The notes beneath the pieces are model-generated. The model worked only from the letters and a program-made list of their open reading frames with translations, was not told the DNA's origin and made no database searches. From assembly GCF_003634775.1 (NCBI RefSeq), contig NZ_RBXB01000001.1, forward strand, positions 1,380,997-1,444,996: a stretch of 64,000 nt of DNA, written 5' to 3'. This stretch comes from Chryseobacterium defluvii (lineage in GTDB: Bacteria; Bacteroidota; Bacteroidia; Flavobacteriales; Weeksellaceae). A program made the position numbers and the translations under genes. Below are positions 33,975-43,195 of the stretch, in pieces; within the stretch, counting starts at the first letter, position 1, and every line of letters begins with the position of its first letter.

Positions 33975-36560
33975 ATGCAAAAAGAAGGAGAAAGATTGAT
34001 TCCTATCAACATTGTTGATGAAATGAAGTCGTCTTATATCGATTATTCGATGTCCGTGATCGTTTCCAGAGCGTTACCGGATGTAAGAGACGGCTTAAAA
34101 CCCGTTCATAGAAGAGTACTTTATGGTATGTATGGATTAGGGGTTTTTTCTAATAGAAAATATTTAAAATCTGCAAGAATTGTTGGGGATGTTTTAGGTA
34201 AATATCACCCGCACGGAGACTCCTCTGTATATGATGCGATGGTAAGAATGGCACAGGAATGGAGCTTGCGTTATCCTCAGGTAGACGGCCAGGGTAACTT
34301 TGGTTCCATGGATGGTGACCCTCCAGCGGCAATGCGTTATACCGAAGCCAGATTGAAAAAGATTTCCGATGAGATCCTTTCAGACTTAGATAAAGAAACA
34401 GTTGACTTCCAGAATAACTTTGACGACAGCTTACAGGAACCGACGGTAATGCCTACAAAAATTCCAAACCTTCTGGTTAACGGAACTTCAGGTATTGCGG
34501 TAGGGATGGCAACCAATATGGCGCCACACAATTTATCGGAAGCCGTAGATGCAATCTGTGCTTATATCGACAATAGGGAAATTACTATTGATGAATTAAT
34601 GCAGCATATCATTGCTCCGGATTTCCCGACAGGTGGGATCATTTATGGATACGATGGAGTAAGGGATGCATTCCATACAGGAAGAGGCAGGGTAGTCTTA
34701 AGAGCTAAAGTGAGCTTCGAAGAAATAGGAAACAGAAATGCAATCATCGTTACTGAAATTCCTTACCAGGTAAACAAAGCAGAAATGATTGCCAGAACAG
34801 CCGAGCTGGTGAAAGATGAGAAAATCCCTGGAATTTATGAAATAAGGGATGAGTCCGACAGAAAAGGTCTTCGTGTGGTTTATGAATTGAAAAACGATGC
34901 GATACCTAATGTAGTACTGAACTTACTATATAAATATACGGCACTTCAGACTTCTTTCAGTGTTAACAATATTGCATTGGTACACGGAAGACCGGAACAG
35001 CTGAATTTAAAAGATATTATTCATCACTTTGTTGATCACAGACATGAGGTAATTGTAAGGAGAACTGAGTACGAGCTTAGAAAGGCTAAAGAAAGGGCTC
35101 ATATCTTAGAAGGTTTCATGAAAGTGATCGGAACACAGGATGCCTTAGATAAAGCCATCTCCATTATCCGTCACAGTGCCAATCCGCAAGCTGCGAAAGA
35201 AGGATTGATCGAGGAATTCGACCTTTCCGACATCCAGGCTCAGGCAATTCTGGACTTACGTCTTGCACGTTTGACAGGAATGGAGCTGGACAAGATCCGT
35301 GATGAATATGATGCAATCATGAAAGAAATTGCTGATTTAGAAGATATTTTGGCTAATGAAGTCAGAAGATTCCAGATCATCAAAGATGAATTGCTTGAAA
35401 TTAAAGAAAAATACGGTGACGAAAGAAGAACCGAAATAGATTATTCGGGAGGGGAAATGTCCATTGAAGACATCATTCCGAATGAAGCTGTGGTTCTTAC
35501 GATTTCCCATGCCGGTTATATTAAAAGAACTTCACTTTCAGAATATAAAGTTCAGAGCAGAGGCGGCGTTGGAAACAAGGCGGCAACCACAAGAGATTCG
35601 GACTTTCTGGAGTATATCGTTTCCGCAACCAACCACCAGTATATGCTGTTCTTTACGGAAAAAGGAAGGTGTTATTGGTTAAGGGTATTCGAAATTCCTG
35701 AAGGATCTAAGACCGCAAAAGGCAGAGCTGTTCAAAATCTTATTAACATCGAACCGGATGATAAGATCAAAGCGTACATCAGAACCAATAACCTGAAGGA
35801 TACTGAATATGTAAATCAAATGAGTGTAGTGATGGTTACAAAGAACGGAACGATCAAGAAAACATCATTGGAAGCGTATTCAAGACCGAGAGTGAATGGG
35901 GTAAATGCTATTGAAATCAGAGATAATGACCAGCTGTTAGGTGCATATTTAACAAACGGAACTTCTCAGATCATGATCGCTACCAAAAACGGTAAATGTA
36001 TCCGTTTCCCTGAAGAAAAAGTAAGAGAAGTAGGTAGAGGTTCCATTGGAGTACGTGGTATTACCCTTGAAGACAATGATGAGGTTATTGGTATGATTGT
36101 TGTGAATGATGTGGAGAACGAAACTGTTCTTGTGGTTTCTGAGAAAGGATACGGAAAAAGAACTGCCGTGGAAGACTACAGAATTACCAATAGAGGAGGA
36201 AAAGGAGTTATTACCCTGAATATTACCGAAAAAACCGGAAACCTGATTGCCATTCAGAATGTAACTGATGAGGATGGATTGATGATCATCAATAAATCCG
36301 GAGTGGCTATCAGAATGGGAATGGATGAAATGAGGGTAATGGGTAGAAATACCCAGGGAGTACGAATGATTAATCTTAAGAAGAACGATGAAATTGCTGC
36401 TATTGCAAAAGTAGCTATGGATAAAGACGTAGAAGAAGATGCTGAAGAAAATGAAGAAGGCTCTGAAACTGTAGCTGATAACCAGGAAAACAATACCATT
36501 CCTCAGGCTGGAAATGAAACCCCGACAGAGGAAAATGAAAACTCTGAGTCTGAAGAATAA
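33975..36560 (+). CDS. gyrA: DNA gyrase subunit A
   Basis: 861-aa type II topoisomerase subunit that, with GyrB, introduces negative supercoils. The start is ATG 33975; a TTG two codons earlier is not used. The catalytic Tyr is residue 122 ([10 protein letters not shown]). The quinolone-determining positions keep Ser83 and Asp87 ([17 protein letters not shown]). A GyrA-box-like motif appears as RGGKGVITL in the C-terminal beta-pinwheel. The tail after about residue 810 is long, acidic and rich in E, N and T, a lineage extension. The next gene starts 27 nt downstream. Confidence 0.97.
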   Translation: MQKEGERLIPINIVDEMKSSYIDYSMSVIVSRALPDVRDGLKPVHRRVLYGMYGLGVFSNRKYLKSARIVGDVLGKYHPHGDSSVYDAMVRMAQEWSLRYPQVDGQGNFGSMDGDPPAAMRYTEARLKKISDEILSDLDKETVDFQNNFDDSLQEPTVMPTKIPNLLVNGTSGIAVGMATNMAPHNLSEAVDAICAYIDNREITIDELMQHIIAPDFPTGGIIYGYDGVRDAFHTGRGRVVLRAKVSFEEIGNRNAIIVTEIPYQVNKAEMIARTAELVKDEKIPGIYEIRDESDRKGLRVVYELKNDAIPNVVLNLLYKYTALQTSFSVNNIALVHGRPEQLNLKDIIHHFVDHRHEVIVRRTEYELRKAKERAHILEGFMKVIGTQDALDKAISIIRHSANPQAAKEGLIEEFDLSDIQAQAILDLRLARLTGMELDKIRDEYDAIMKEIADLEDILANEVRRFQIIKDELLEIKEKYGDERRTEIDYSGGEMSIEDIIPNEAVVLTISHAGYIKRTSLSEYKVQSRGGVGNKAATTRDSDFLEYIVSATNHQYMLFFTEKGRCYWLRVFEIPEGSKTAKGRAVQNLINIEPDDKIKAYIRTNNLKDTEYVNQMSVVMVTKNGTIKKTSLEAYSRPRVNGVNAIEIRDNDQLLGAYLTNGTSQIMIATKNGKCIRFPEEKVREVGRGSIGVRGITLEDNDEVIGMIVVNDVENETVLVVSEKGYGKRTAVEDYRITNRGGKGVITLNITEKTGNLIAIQNVTDEDGLMIINKSGVAIRMGMDEMRVMGRNTQGVRMINLKKNDEIAAIAKVAMDKDVEEDAEENEEGSETVADNQENNTIPQAGNETPTEENENSESEE

Positions 36561-36587
36561 ATTGTACAATAATATAAAATAGTGATT

Positions 36588-37616
36588 ATGAAAAAGCTAA
36601 TTTTAGGAATAGCGATCGTTTCATCAGCTTTTCTTTTCGGACAGAAAGAAGATGTAAACGCCAAGTTACAAAGCGCTAATAAAGCAGCTATGGATGCATA
36701 TAACGCAAAAAATTATACAGCTGCAGCTCCTAAGTTTTTAGAAGTTTACAACTTATTGAAAACAAACGGACAGGAAGATAAAATATACATGTATTACGCT
36801 GGAATCAGTTATGCTTTAGCTAATAATAGTGATGAAGCTATTAAAATCTACACGGATCTGATCAATTCAGGATACACAGGTGTTCAGACCAATTATACTG
36901 CGAAAGAAAAAAAATCCGGGCAGGTTTCCACGTTTGACAAAAATACTTGGGAAGTATTGAAAAAATCTTCAGATTATACGGATTTCAAAACAGAACAGAC
37001 TCCAAGTGTTGAGCCTGAACTGTATGAAACTTTAACAACCCTGCTTCTGAATGCTAAAAAGAATGATGAAGCTGCGGCAATCATTGAAAAAGGACTGGCT
37101 AAATTCCCTAATAATGCTAAGCTGAAAGATGCTCAGGGAACAGCCTATTACCAATCAGGTAATACAGATAAGTTTGTGGCTACCTTGAAAGAACAATTGG
37201 CTAAAAATCCTAATGATGCTACCAATTGGTATAATTTGGGAGTAATGCAGTCTAAAAACCCGGCAACATCCGCCGATGCAGAAGTATCTTTCAAAAAAGC
37301 AATTGAACTTAAGCCGGATATGGCCAATGCTCATCAGAATTTAGTGTATACTATTATTGGTGACGACAGCAAAATTGTAGAAGAAATCAATGCGCTTAGA
37401 AAAACCAATTCGGATGAAGCAACTAAAAAAATTCAGATCAGAAAAGACAGATTTGCGAAAGCATTGCCTTATGCAGAAAAATGGTATCAGGTAGACTCTA
37501 ATAATATTGATGCTGTTTCTACACTGAAAGAAATTTATGCAGTTACAAAAAATACTGCGAAAATGGCTGAAATGAAAGCTAAGGAAGCTGAACTTCAGGC
37601 AAAACAACCTAAATAA
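36588..37616 (+). CDS. Secreted tetratricopeptide-repeat protein
   Basis: 342 aa from ATG 36588. The signal peptide ends FLFGQ near residue 19. The mature protein holds tetratricopeptide repeats: AAMDAYNAKNYTAAAPKFLE near residue 35, KAIELKPDMANAHQNL near 235 and others. Repeats suggest protein-protein contacts, probably in the periplasm or envelope. It is 27 nt behind gyrA in the same direction and may be co-transcribed. Ends at a terminator. Confidence 0.8.
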   Translation: MKKLILGIAIVSSAFLFGQKEDVNAKLQSANKAAMDAYNAKNYTAAAPKFLEVYNLLKTNGQEDKIYMYYAGISYALANNSDEAIKIYTDLINSGYTGVQTNYTAKEKKSGQVSTFDKNTWEVLKKSSDYTDFKTEQTPSVEPELYETLTTLLLNAKKNDEAAAIIEKGLAKFPNNAKLKDAQGTAYYQSGNTDKFVATLKEQLAKNPNDATNWYNLGVMQSKNPATSADAEVSFKKAIELKPDMANAHQNLVYTIIGDDSKIVEEINALRKTNSDEATKKIQIRKDRFAKALPYAEKWYQVDSNNIDAVSTLKEIYAVTKNTAKMAEMKAKEAELQAKQPK

Positions 37617-37636
37617 TACAATTATTTTACATCAAT

Positions 37637-37668
37637 AAAAAACCGGAGCAATGTGTTCCGGTTTTTTT
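37637..37668 (+). terminator. Terminator of the TPR protein gene
   Basis: AAAAAACCGGA pairs with TCCGGTTTTTT around a 9-nt loop, T-tract included. Confidence 0.85.
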
Positions 37669-37728
37669 ATGGTAAACCATCACTCAATTTGTATATTTTC
37701 TGGAAGATTTATCATCAATTTTCAATGT

Positions 37729-37756
37729 TAAAATTCTATGTAATTCCGTATCTTTG
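37729..37756 (+). promoter_or_regulatory. menB promoter
   Basis: The -7 box TATCTTTG at 37749-37756 lies 18 nt before ATG 37775. The 20 nt before it match the uvrA promoter at most positions (TAAAATTC, then AATTCCGTA). The TTG at 37754 is inside the -7 box, so it is not a start codon. Confidence 0.55.
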
Positions 37757-37774
37757 AGAAAAATTTTTACAAAA

Positions 37775-38611
37775 ATGATCGAGTGGAAAACCGCCAGGGA
37801 ATACGAAGATATTACCTATAAAAAAAGTAACGGTGTAGCAAGAATTGCTTTTAACAGACCCGAGATTCGTAATGCTTTCAGACCTAAGACTACTTCAGAA
37901 CTATATGACGCTTTCTATGACGCTTATGAAGATCCTTCCATAGGGGTTGTTTTGCTTTCAGGAGAAGGACCGAGCCCGAAAGACGGAGGATGGGCCTTCT
38001 GCAGTGGAGGCGATCAAAAAGCAAGAGGACACCAAGGGTATGTAGGCGAAGACGGAAGACATCGTTTGAACATTTTAGAAGTTCAGCGTTTGATCCGTTT
38101 CATGCCTAAAGTAGTTATTGCCGTTGTTCCGGGTTGGGCAGTTGGTGGCGGTCATTCACTTCACGTCGTTTGCGATCTTACGTTAGCCAGTGAAGAACAT
38201 GCTATTTTTAAGCAAACCGATGCCGATGTTACAAGTTTCGATGGTGGTTATGGTTCTGCCTACCTTGCTAAAATGGTAGGTCAGAAAAAAGCCCGTGAAA
38301 TATTCTTTTTAGGAAGAAATTATTCAGCACAGGAAGCTTTCGAAATGGGAATGGTTAATAAAGTAGTGCCTCATGCCGAATTAGAGGACACAGCGTATGA
38401 ATGGGCCCAGGAAATTTTAGCAAAATCTCCTACATCCATCAGAATGCTGAAGTTTGCTATGAATCTGACAGATGACGGAATGGTAGGGCAACAGGTTTTT
38501 GCAGGGGAAGCAACCCGTCTGGCTTATATGACGGATGAGGCAAAAGAAGGAAGAAATGCATTCCTGGAAAAGAGAAAGCCAAATTTCGGAGAAGATCAGT
38601 GGATATCATAA
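37775..38611 (+). CDS. menB: 1,4-dihydroxy-2-naphthoyl-CoA synthase
   Basis: 278-aa crotonase-fold enzyme of menaquinone synthesis that closes the second ring from o-succinylbenzoyl-CoA. ATG 37775 is chosen. Signatures: VARIAFNRPEIRNAFRPKTT near residue 22, WAFCSGGDQKARG near 80, VPGWAVGGGHSLHVVCDL near 120 and DGGYGSAYLAKMVGQKKARE near 165. It lies 2 kb before menA, with two PH-domain membrane genes between them, so quinone synthesis genes are clustered here. Confidence 0.95.
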   Translation: MIEWKTAREYEDITYKKSNGVARIAFNRPEIRNAFRPKTTSELYDAFYDAYEDPSIGVVLLSGEGPSPKDGGWAFCSGGDQKARGHQGYVGEDGRHRLNILEVQRLIRFMPKVVIAVVPGWAVGGGHSLHVVCDLTLASEEHAIFKQTDADVTSFDGGYGSAYLAKMVGQKKAREIFFLGRNYSAQEAFEMGMVNKVVPHAELEDTAYEWAQEILAKSPTSIRMLKFAMNLTDDGMVGQQVFAGEATRLAYMTDEAKEGRNAFLEKRKPNFGEDQWIS

Positions 38612-38618
38612 AAGAATC

Positions 38619-38650
38619 AAACCAGAAAACTGAGTTTTTTGGTTTTTTTA
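38619..38650 (+). terminator. Terminator between menB and the PH-domain genes
   Basis: AAACCAGAAAAC pairs imperfectly with GTTTTTTGGTTT around a 3-nt loop, then T residues. It may separate menB from the next operon. Confidence 0.6.
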
Positions 38651-38658
38651 TAGATTAA

Positions 38659-39204
38659 ATGGAACAAAAATTTGATAATAAACAGCTTTTCGACTTAGAA
38701 ATTCCGGATTTTGAAGATTTGGAGCTTATTCCCGTTTCTTCAAAATATTTTAACATCATAGTATTAAACAATATTTTATTTTCATTGTTTGTACTTGCCG
38801 GATTTTCAGTTGCTTATTTTTTCTTTCGTCATATATTTTCTTTGCCTCAGATCTGGATAAGTTTTACCGTGCTTGTTTTACTGATTGCTTATTTCTTTTT
38901 AAATGCCGTTATTGGCTTTAAATACCGGAAATATGCCGTTCGTGAAAACGATCTGGTTTACCAGCAGGGTTGGCTGAAAAGAACGTTGATCATTGTTCCT
39001 TTCAATAGAATTCAGCACATTAAAGTGGAACAGGGATGGCTTTCAAAAATCCTGAAGCTGAAATCAATTTCTGTATTTACGTCAGGAGTAGATAGCGGAG
39101 ATCTATCCATTAAAGGACTTCCTGAAGAAACTGCAGAAGGGATCAATGATTTAATCCTTAAAAACATCAAGGCAGAAAATGATGATGATGGAGCAGGAGC
39201 ATAA
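38659..39204 (+). CDS. PH-domain (bPH2/YdbS-like) membrane protein
   Basis: 181 aa. Two hydrophobic segments at about residues 31-54 and 62-84 are followed by a bacterial PH domain: YRKYAVRENDLVYQQGWLKR near residue 95, then RTLIIVPFNRIQHIKVEQGW and LKSISVFTSG. The YdbS type usually pairs with a longer YdbT-type protein; here that partner follows with a 26-nt overlap, so both are translated together. Confidence 0.85.
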   Translation: MEQKFDNKQLFDLEIPDFEDLELIPVSSKYFNIIVLNNILFSLFVLAGFSVAYFFFRHIFSLPQIWISFTVLVLLIAYFFLNAVIGFKYRKYAVRENDLVYQQGWLKRTLIIVPFNRIQHIKVEQGWLSKILKLKSISVFTSGVDSGDLSIKGLPEETAEGINDLILKNIKAENDDDGAGA

Positions 39205-40684
39205 TTCTTTTTTTGAGCCTCAGAGACAGTCTAAAACAGGAATCGCATTACTTTTTCTGTATTCTTTAGGACAAGTAGTCAGGAATTCATGGGCATTACT
39301 TTTTCTATTCCTTTTTAAAAAAAAGGATATAAGCCTGTCTATTATCATTCTTTCAATCCTTGTGGTTCTTGTTTTATTAATTGTTTCAGCGGTTCTAAAA
39401 TATTATAACTTCAAATATTATATAGATCCGGAAAATGAGGAGTTTGTCATTCATCAGGGAATTATTAATAAATCAACCATTAAAATCAAAAAAGACAATA
39501 TCCAGGAAGTTAATATCTCCCAGCCTTTTATTCACCGTATTTTCAATATCTATAAATTAGAAATTGATACTCCCGGAAGTTCGGAAAAAGAAATTTCCAT
39601 CTCCGCGCTTTCTCATCAGAATGCTGTAGATTTAAAGAAATATCTTCTCGCTGAAAACAATGAAAAAGTTGAAACTAAAGTTGATTTTAATGAAGAGAAA
39701 ATAAAAAACAAAACAATTAGTATTTCCACCCTTAGTTTGATAAAGTATGGATTTACTGCTAATTATGTTCAAAGTTTCTTTGCCTTAATAAGTTTGGGGC
39801 TTTACGGAATTTACCAGCTCAATGATTTGCTGGATAAAGCAGAATTTGAAACAAGAGTTGACTATGAAGAATTGAGTTCAAAGCTCATGACTTTTTCAAT
39901 TCCCGTTATTGGCGGACTGGTCCTTTTTGTTATTGTTTTAGGAGTGTTGATTAATGTGATACGAACGCTGATCCGTTACTATAACTTTAAAATTGTTGAA
40001 AACGAACATCGTTTCTCATTGGAATATGGTTTATTCAACACCAAAAATTCAATTGTTACCAAAAACAAAGTACAGGTTGTTACCGAAACCCAAAACTGGA
40101 TTCAGAAAAAGCTGAACGTTTCTTTTATTAAGTTTCTCCAGATCGGTAAAAAAGATGAAGATGAGAAAAATGTTTCGGCAATTCCGGGAATTCATACAAC
40201 TGAAAAGGAAAAGCTTATTTTTTCCATCTGGCAACAGGAACCTGATTTCAAAGAGGCTCTTCAGCCGAACTTCAGGTGGCTTATCCTCAACAACATCAAG
40301 TGGGTGATCTTTCCATTGGTTTTAGTCTTTATTTTTTATAAACCCCTGTTTGTAGAGTATGGCTGGATTGTCGTGCTGTATGGTAGTATAGCGGAATTGT
40401 TTTTAATCATTTCATTCTTACATCTCAGACTTTATTACAACGAAAGATTCATCAGGCTGAAATCCGGAATCTGGGATATACATTACAGGACTTTTGAGAT
40501 AGAAAAACTTCAGACTGTGAAAATTTCTCAGTATTTTTGGCAAAGAAAAACCAACCTCGGAACGATCACCTTATATACATCTGCAGGTAAGTTTGGATTT
40601 TCAGGAGTAGACTTTTCAAAAGCTAAAAAGCTTTTTAATTATATCATTTATAAAATAGAAATATCTAAAAATTATTCAAAATAA
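39179..40684 (+). CDS. PH-domain (YdbT-like) membrane protein
   Basis: 501 aa; four consecutive ATG codons at 39179-39190 leave the exact start open. Three bPH2 units are visible, each with a YYNFKxxxx-EFxxxxGxxN and a Q-V/xT(V)K/IPF-like strand, near residues 77, 250 and 415 (IVTKNKVQVVTETQNWIQKK is one). Membrane segments lie before each unit. Such pairs are linked to membrane stress in Bacillus; the role here is not known. It overlaps the upstream PH gene by 26 nt and its stop overlaps the menA start. Confidence 0.82.
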   Translation: MMMMEQEHNSFFEPQRQSKTGIALLFLYSLGQVVRNSWALLFLFLFKKKDISLSIIILSILVVLVLLIVSAVLKYYNFKYYIDPENEEFVIHQGIINKSTIKIKKDNIQEVNISQPFIHRIFNIYKLEIDTPGSSEKEISISALSHQNAVDLKKYLLAENNEKVETKVDFNEEKIKNKTISISTLSLIKYGFTANYVQSFFALISLGLYGIYQLNDLLDKAEFETRVDYEELSSKLMTFSIPVIGGLVLFVIVLGVLINVIRTLIRYYNFKIVENEHRFSLEYGLFNTKNSIVTKNKVQVVTETQNWIQKKLNVSFIKFLQIGKKDEDEKNVSAIPGIHTTEKEKLIFSIWQQEPDFKEALQPNFRWLILNNIKWVIFPLVLVFIFYKPLFVEYGWIVVLYGSIAELFLIISFLHLRLYYNERFIRLKSGIWDIHYRTFEIEKLQTVKISQYFWQRKTNLGTITLYTSAGKFGFSGVDFSKAKKLFNYIIYKIEISKNYSK

Positions 40685-41613
40685 TGTCGGATTGGATAAA
40701 AGCCGCGAGGCTGAGAACATTGCCGCTTTCCTTAAGCGGAATTATTATGGGAGCCTTTATTGCCAAATGGAGACTGTATGGTGAAGGCGGAACATGGGAC
40801 TGGAAAATATTTGCATTAGCACTTTTGGTTACCTTATTGTACCAGATTTTATCAAATTATGCCAATGATTATGGAGACGGAGTGAAAGGTACCGATGCCA
40901 AGAGAATCAATGAAGCGGAATCCAGAGCAGTAGCTTCAGGAAGAATTACGGCAAAGCAAATGAAAAATGCAGTCATTCTTTTTTCCATATTATCTTTTGT
41001 AGCAACCGTTGCTTTATTGTACGTGGCTTTCATTCCGAAATATATGAATGAATTCTATATTTTCATAGGATTAGGAGTCGCAAGTATTTTAGCGGCAATT
41101 GGATATACGGTAGGAAAAAAACCTTACGGTTATATGGGATTGGGAGACATTTTCGTATTTATTTTTTTCGGGTTGGTTTCGGTTTGCGGAAGCTATTTTC
41201 TGTTTACCAAAACATTCAGCTGGGATATGCTGCTTCCGGGAACAGCAATAGGAATGATGAGTATGGCGGTTCTCAACCTTAATAACATGAGAGATATTGA
41301 AAGCGACAGGTTATCAGGAAAGAATAGCCTGGCTTTAAGACTAGGCTTTAAAAATGCCATGATTTATGAAATCATCTTATTGCAGCTTCCTTTGATCCTG
41401 ATTCTTATCTTTTTTGGAGTGAATGGCTTCTTCCAGTCTCAGCAATATTATGTCTTCATTGTGATGATCTTATTGCTCCCTCTTATGAAGCTGAGAAGAA
41501 AAATAATGTCTGTAAAAGAACCCAAAGAGTTGGACCCGTTTTTAAAGCAAGTGGGAATCATGACCTTCATGATGGCGGTTCTTACTGCTTTCGGCCTTAA
41601 TTATTTTAATTAA
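40684..41613 (+). CDS. menA: 1,4-dihydroxy-2-naphthoate polyprenyltransferase
   Basis: 309-aa membrane enzyme of the UbiA superfamily attaching the isoprenoid chain to DHNA. The motif SNYANDYGDGVKGTD near residue 58 gives the first Asp-rich site; NLNNMRDIESDRLSGKNSLA near 195 gives the second. The start LPLSLSGIIMGAFIAK is typical. The ATG overlaps the stop of the preceding PH gene (TAATG), so it is translationally coupled to a pair of PH membrane proteins. Confidence 0.94.
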   Translation: MSDWIKAARLRTLPLSLSGIIMGAFIAKWRLYGEGGTWDWKIFALALLVTLLYQILSNYANDYGDGVKGTDAKRINEAESRAVASGRITAKQMKNAVILFSILSFVATVALLYVAFIPKYMNEFYIFIGLGVASILAAIGYTVGKKPYGYMGLGDIFVFIFFGLVSVCGSYFLFTKTFSWDMLLPGTAIGMMSMAVLNLNNMRDIESDRLSGKNSLALRLGFKNAMIYEIILLQLPLILILIFFGVNGFFQSQQYYVFIVMILLLPLMKLRRKIMSVKEPKELDPFLKQVGIMTFMMAVLTAFGLNYFN

Positions 41614-41625
41614 AAAATTACAATT

Positions 41626-42072
41626 ATGAGTACTACAGCTTACGTGGAAGCTCAGATGCTTATCAGAAAACCGGTTGAAGAAGTCTTCGAGGCATTCATC
41701 AATCCTGAAGTAACTACCAATTTCTGGTTTACCAAATCTACCGGAAAATTAGAAGAAGGAAAAATAATTACCTGGGAATGGGAAATGTATGGAGCGAAAT
41801 CAGATGTAAAGGTTAATCAGATTATTCCAAACCAATTGATCAAAACAGAGTGGGGAGAGCCTTCAACCCAAGTAGATTATGAGTTTAAAGAAATGGAGAG
41901 AGGAACTCTTGTCGTCATTAAAAGCTACGGATTTACGCAAACCGGTGATGATCTTGCAAAGATCATTAATGATAATACCGGAGGTTTCACGACTGTTCTG
42001 GATGGCTGTAAAGCTTATCTTGAACACAGAATCAAACTGAATTTAATAGAAGATAAATTTCCATCAAAATAA
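41626..42072 (+). CDS. SRPBCC family protein
   Basis: 148 aa, START/AHSA1-like fold. Residues 8-60 carry the family pattern MLIRKPVEEVFEAFINPEV with TNFWFTKSTGKLEEGK. No enzyme motif is expected; such proteins bind hydrophobic ligands or act as ATPase-activating cofactors. It lies 12 nt behind menA and may share its transcript, but a link to quinone synthesis is inference. Confidence 0.82.
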   Translation: MSTTAYVEAQMLIRKPVEEVFEAFINPEVTTNFWFTKSTGKLEEGKIITWEWEMYGAKSDVKVNQIIPNQLIKTEWGEPSTQVDYEFKEMERGTLVVIKSYGFTQTGDDLAKIINDNTGGFTTVLDGCKAYLEHRIKLNLIEDKFPSK

Positions 42073-42079
42073 TCATTCA

Positions 42080-42165
42080 AGCTTAGCTGAGTGAAACGCC
42101 TTTGCGAACTCAAGAACATACAGCTTGTAAAATCTTAGCGAGCTTTGCGTCTAAAAATAAAAGAA
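42080..42165. repeat. Degenerate intergenic repeat of CTTTGCGA type
   Basis: The stretch CGCCTTTGCGAACTC ... CTTAGCGAGCTTTGCGTC has several imperfect copies of CTTTGCGA and no open frame. It looks like a decayed dispersed repeat. Confidence 0.3.
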
Positions 42166-42172
42166 ATTAAAA

Positions 42173-42859
42173 ATGAAAATACAATTCTTAGGACAAAACT
42201 GCTTTTTGTTTACCTATAAAGACAAAACCATTTTAAGCGACCCTTTCTACAATTATCAGAAAGATCAGTCTGGTTTTGACATTACCGCTCAGAAAATAGA
42301 TTATATCTTATTAACACATGCTCATGGAGATCATATTGCCGATGTGGAAGAAGTGTTACAGCATCATCCTGAAGCAACCCTTATTGCGGTTCCTGAAATC
42401 TGCGGATATTTCAAAAATGCTAAAAACACCGATGATGTGAACTTAGGAGGATCGGCAAAAATCGACGATCTTAAAATTTCCATGGTTCCGGCTCACCATA
42501 CAAGTTCTTTTCCGGATGGAAGCTACGGAGGCGTTCCTGTAGGATATATTTTCAGACTTCCTGAAGGTAAAAACATTTATTTAGCGGGAGATACCGGTGT
42601 AATGGCGGATATGGAACTGTTCCCGAGATTATTCGGAAACATCGATTTATCTATTTTACCTATTGGAAGCCATTATACAATGTGTCCGAGAAAAGCCGCT
42701 TTTGCAGCAGCAGAATTATTGAAAACTCCAAAAGTGATCGGATGCCATTTTGATACATTTCCTCCTATAGAGATCAATCATGAAAGTGCATTACAGCATT
42801 TCAATGATAAAAATGTAGAGCTTGTTTTACCGAAATTGGGTGAGGAGTTTGAATTTTAA
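42173..42859 (+). CDS. UPF0173 family metal-dependent hydrolase
   Basis: 228-aa metallo-beta-lactamase-fold hydrolase. The HxHxDH zinc motif is LLTHAHGDHIADVEE near residue 45. GGVPVGYIFRLPEGKNIYLAGDTGV near 120 and a C-terminal KVIGCHFDTFPP near 190 provide further ligands. The start ILRGxxCF-like KIQFLGQNCFLFTYK is typical of UPF0173. Substrate unknown. The gene has an AT-rich leader and a decayed repeat upstream. Confidence 0.85.
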   Translation: MKIQFLGQNCFLFTYKDKTILSDPFYNYQKDQSGFDITAQKIDYILLTHAHGDHIADVEEVLQHHPEATLIAVPEICGYFKNAKNTDDVNLGGSAKIDDLKISMVPAHHTSSFPDGSYGGVPVGYIFRLPEGKNIYLAGDTGVMADMELFPRLFGNIDLSILPIGSHYTMCPRKAAFAAAELLKTPKVIGCHFDTFPPIEINHESALQHFNDKNVELVLPKLGEEFEF

Positions 42860-42970
42860 TTGAGATAAGGGTAATTTGATCATGAGAAAGTTTGGGAATA
42901 GTAAAATATCTAACTTATGGAAACAAAAAAAGATAATTATCAAATTATCTCATTTCATCAAATTAAAAAT

Positions 42971-43063
42971 GGCAAGCGATCTACATCACACCGCTACAAC
43001 CGATTACCTTTGCTGCGTTCCCACCCTGGAGGATTCTCAGGAGCTGGTTGTGTAGGACTTGCC
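42971..43063 (-). ncRNA. ffs: Signal recognition particle RNA, small bacterial type
   Basis: Read on the minus strand, the ends GGCAAG and CTTGCC pair, and CCTACACAACC pairs with GGTTGTAG to form the long hairpin. The apical domain has GGGTGGGAACGCAGCAAAGG, with the GGAA tetraloop and the GCAGC internal-loop strand bound by Ffh. The 4.5S RNA of E. coli aligns over this core in the same order. The exact ends are approximate (about 93-98 nt). A TATCTTTG promoter lies just upstream on the minus strand. A 66-codon frame on the plus strand across it is spurious. Confidence 0.85.
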
Positions 43064-43067
43064 GGTG

Positions 43068-43075
43068 CAAAGATA
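43068..43075 (-). promoter_or_regulatory. TATCTTTG -7 box of the SRP RNA gene
   Basis: On the minus strand TATCTTTG fits TAnnTTTG and ends 4-5 nt before the paired 5-prime end of the SRP RNA, the expected start distance. Confidence 0.6.
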
Positions 43076-43195
43076 GGAATTAATTATAAACTTGAAAATA
43101 ATATAGAGAAAAAATAACCTGAAAAACGCTTTAACACTGCTAAAATACTGACATTTAGAGCAATAATTTTTCAGAAATTTTTCTAAAATAACATT

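Noticed and set aside
35949..36569. 206-codon minus-strand open frame inside the gyrA 3-prime part
   Set aside because: Shadow of the gyrA pinwheel region; Ser/His/Phe-rich translation typical of an antisense frame.
42917..43117. 66-codon open frame on the plus strand
   Set aside because: It lies across and antisense to the SRP RNA gene; its translation has no protein-like pattern and no promoter serves it.
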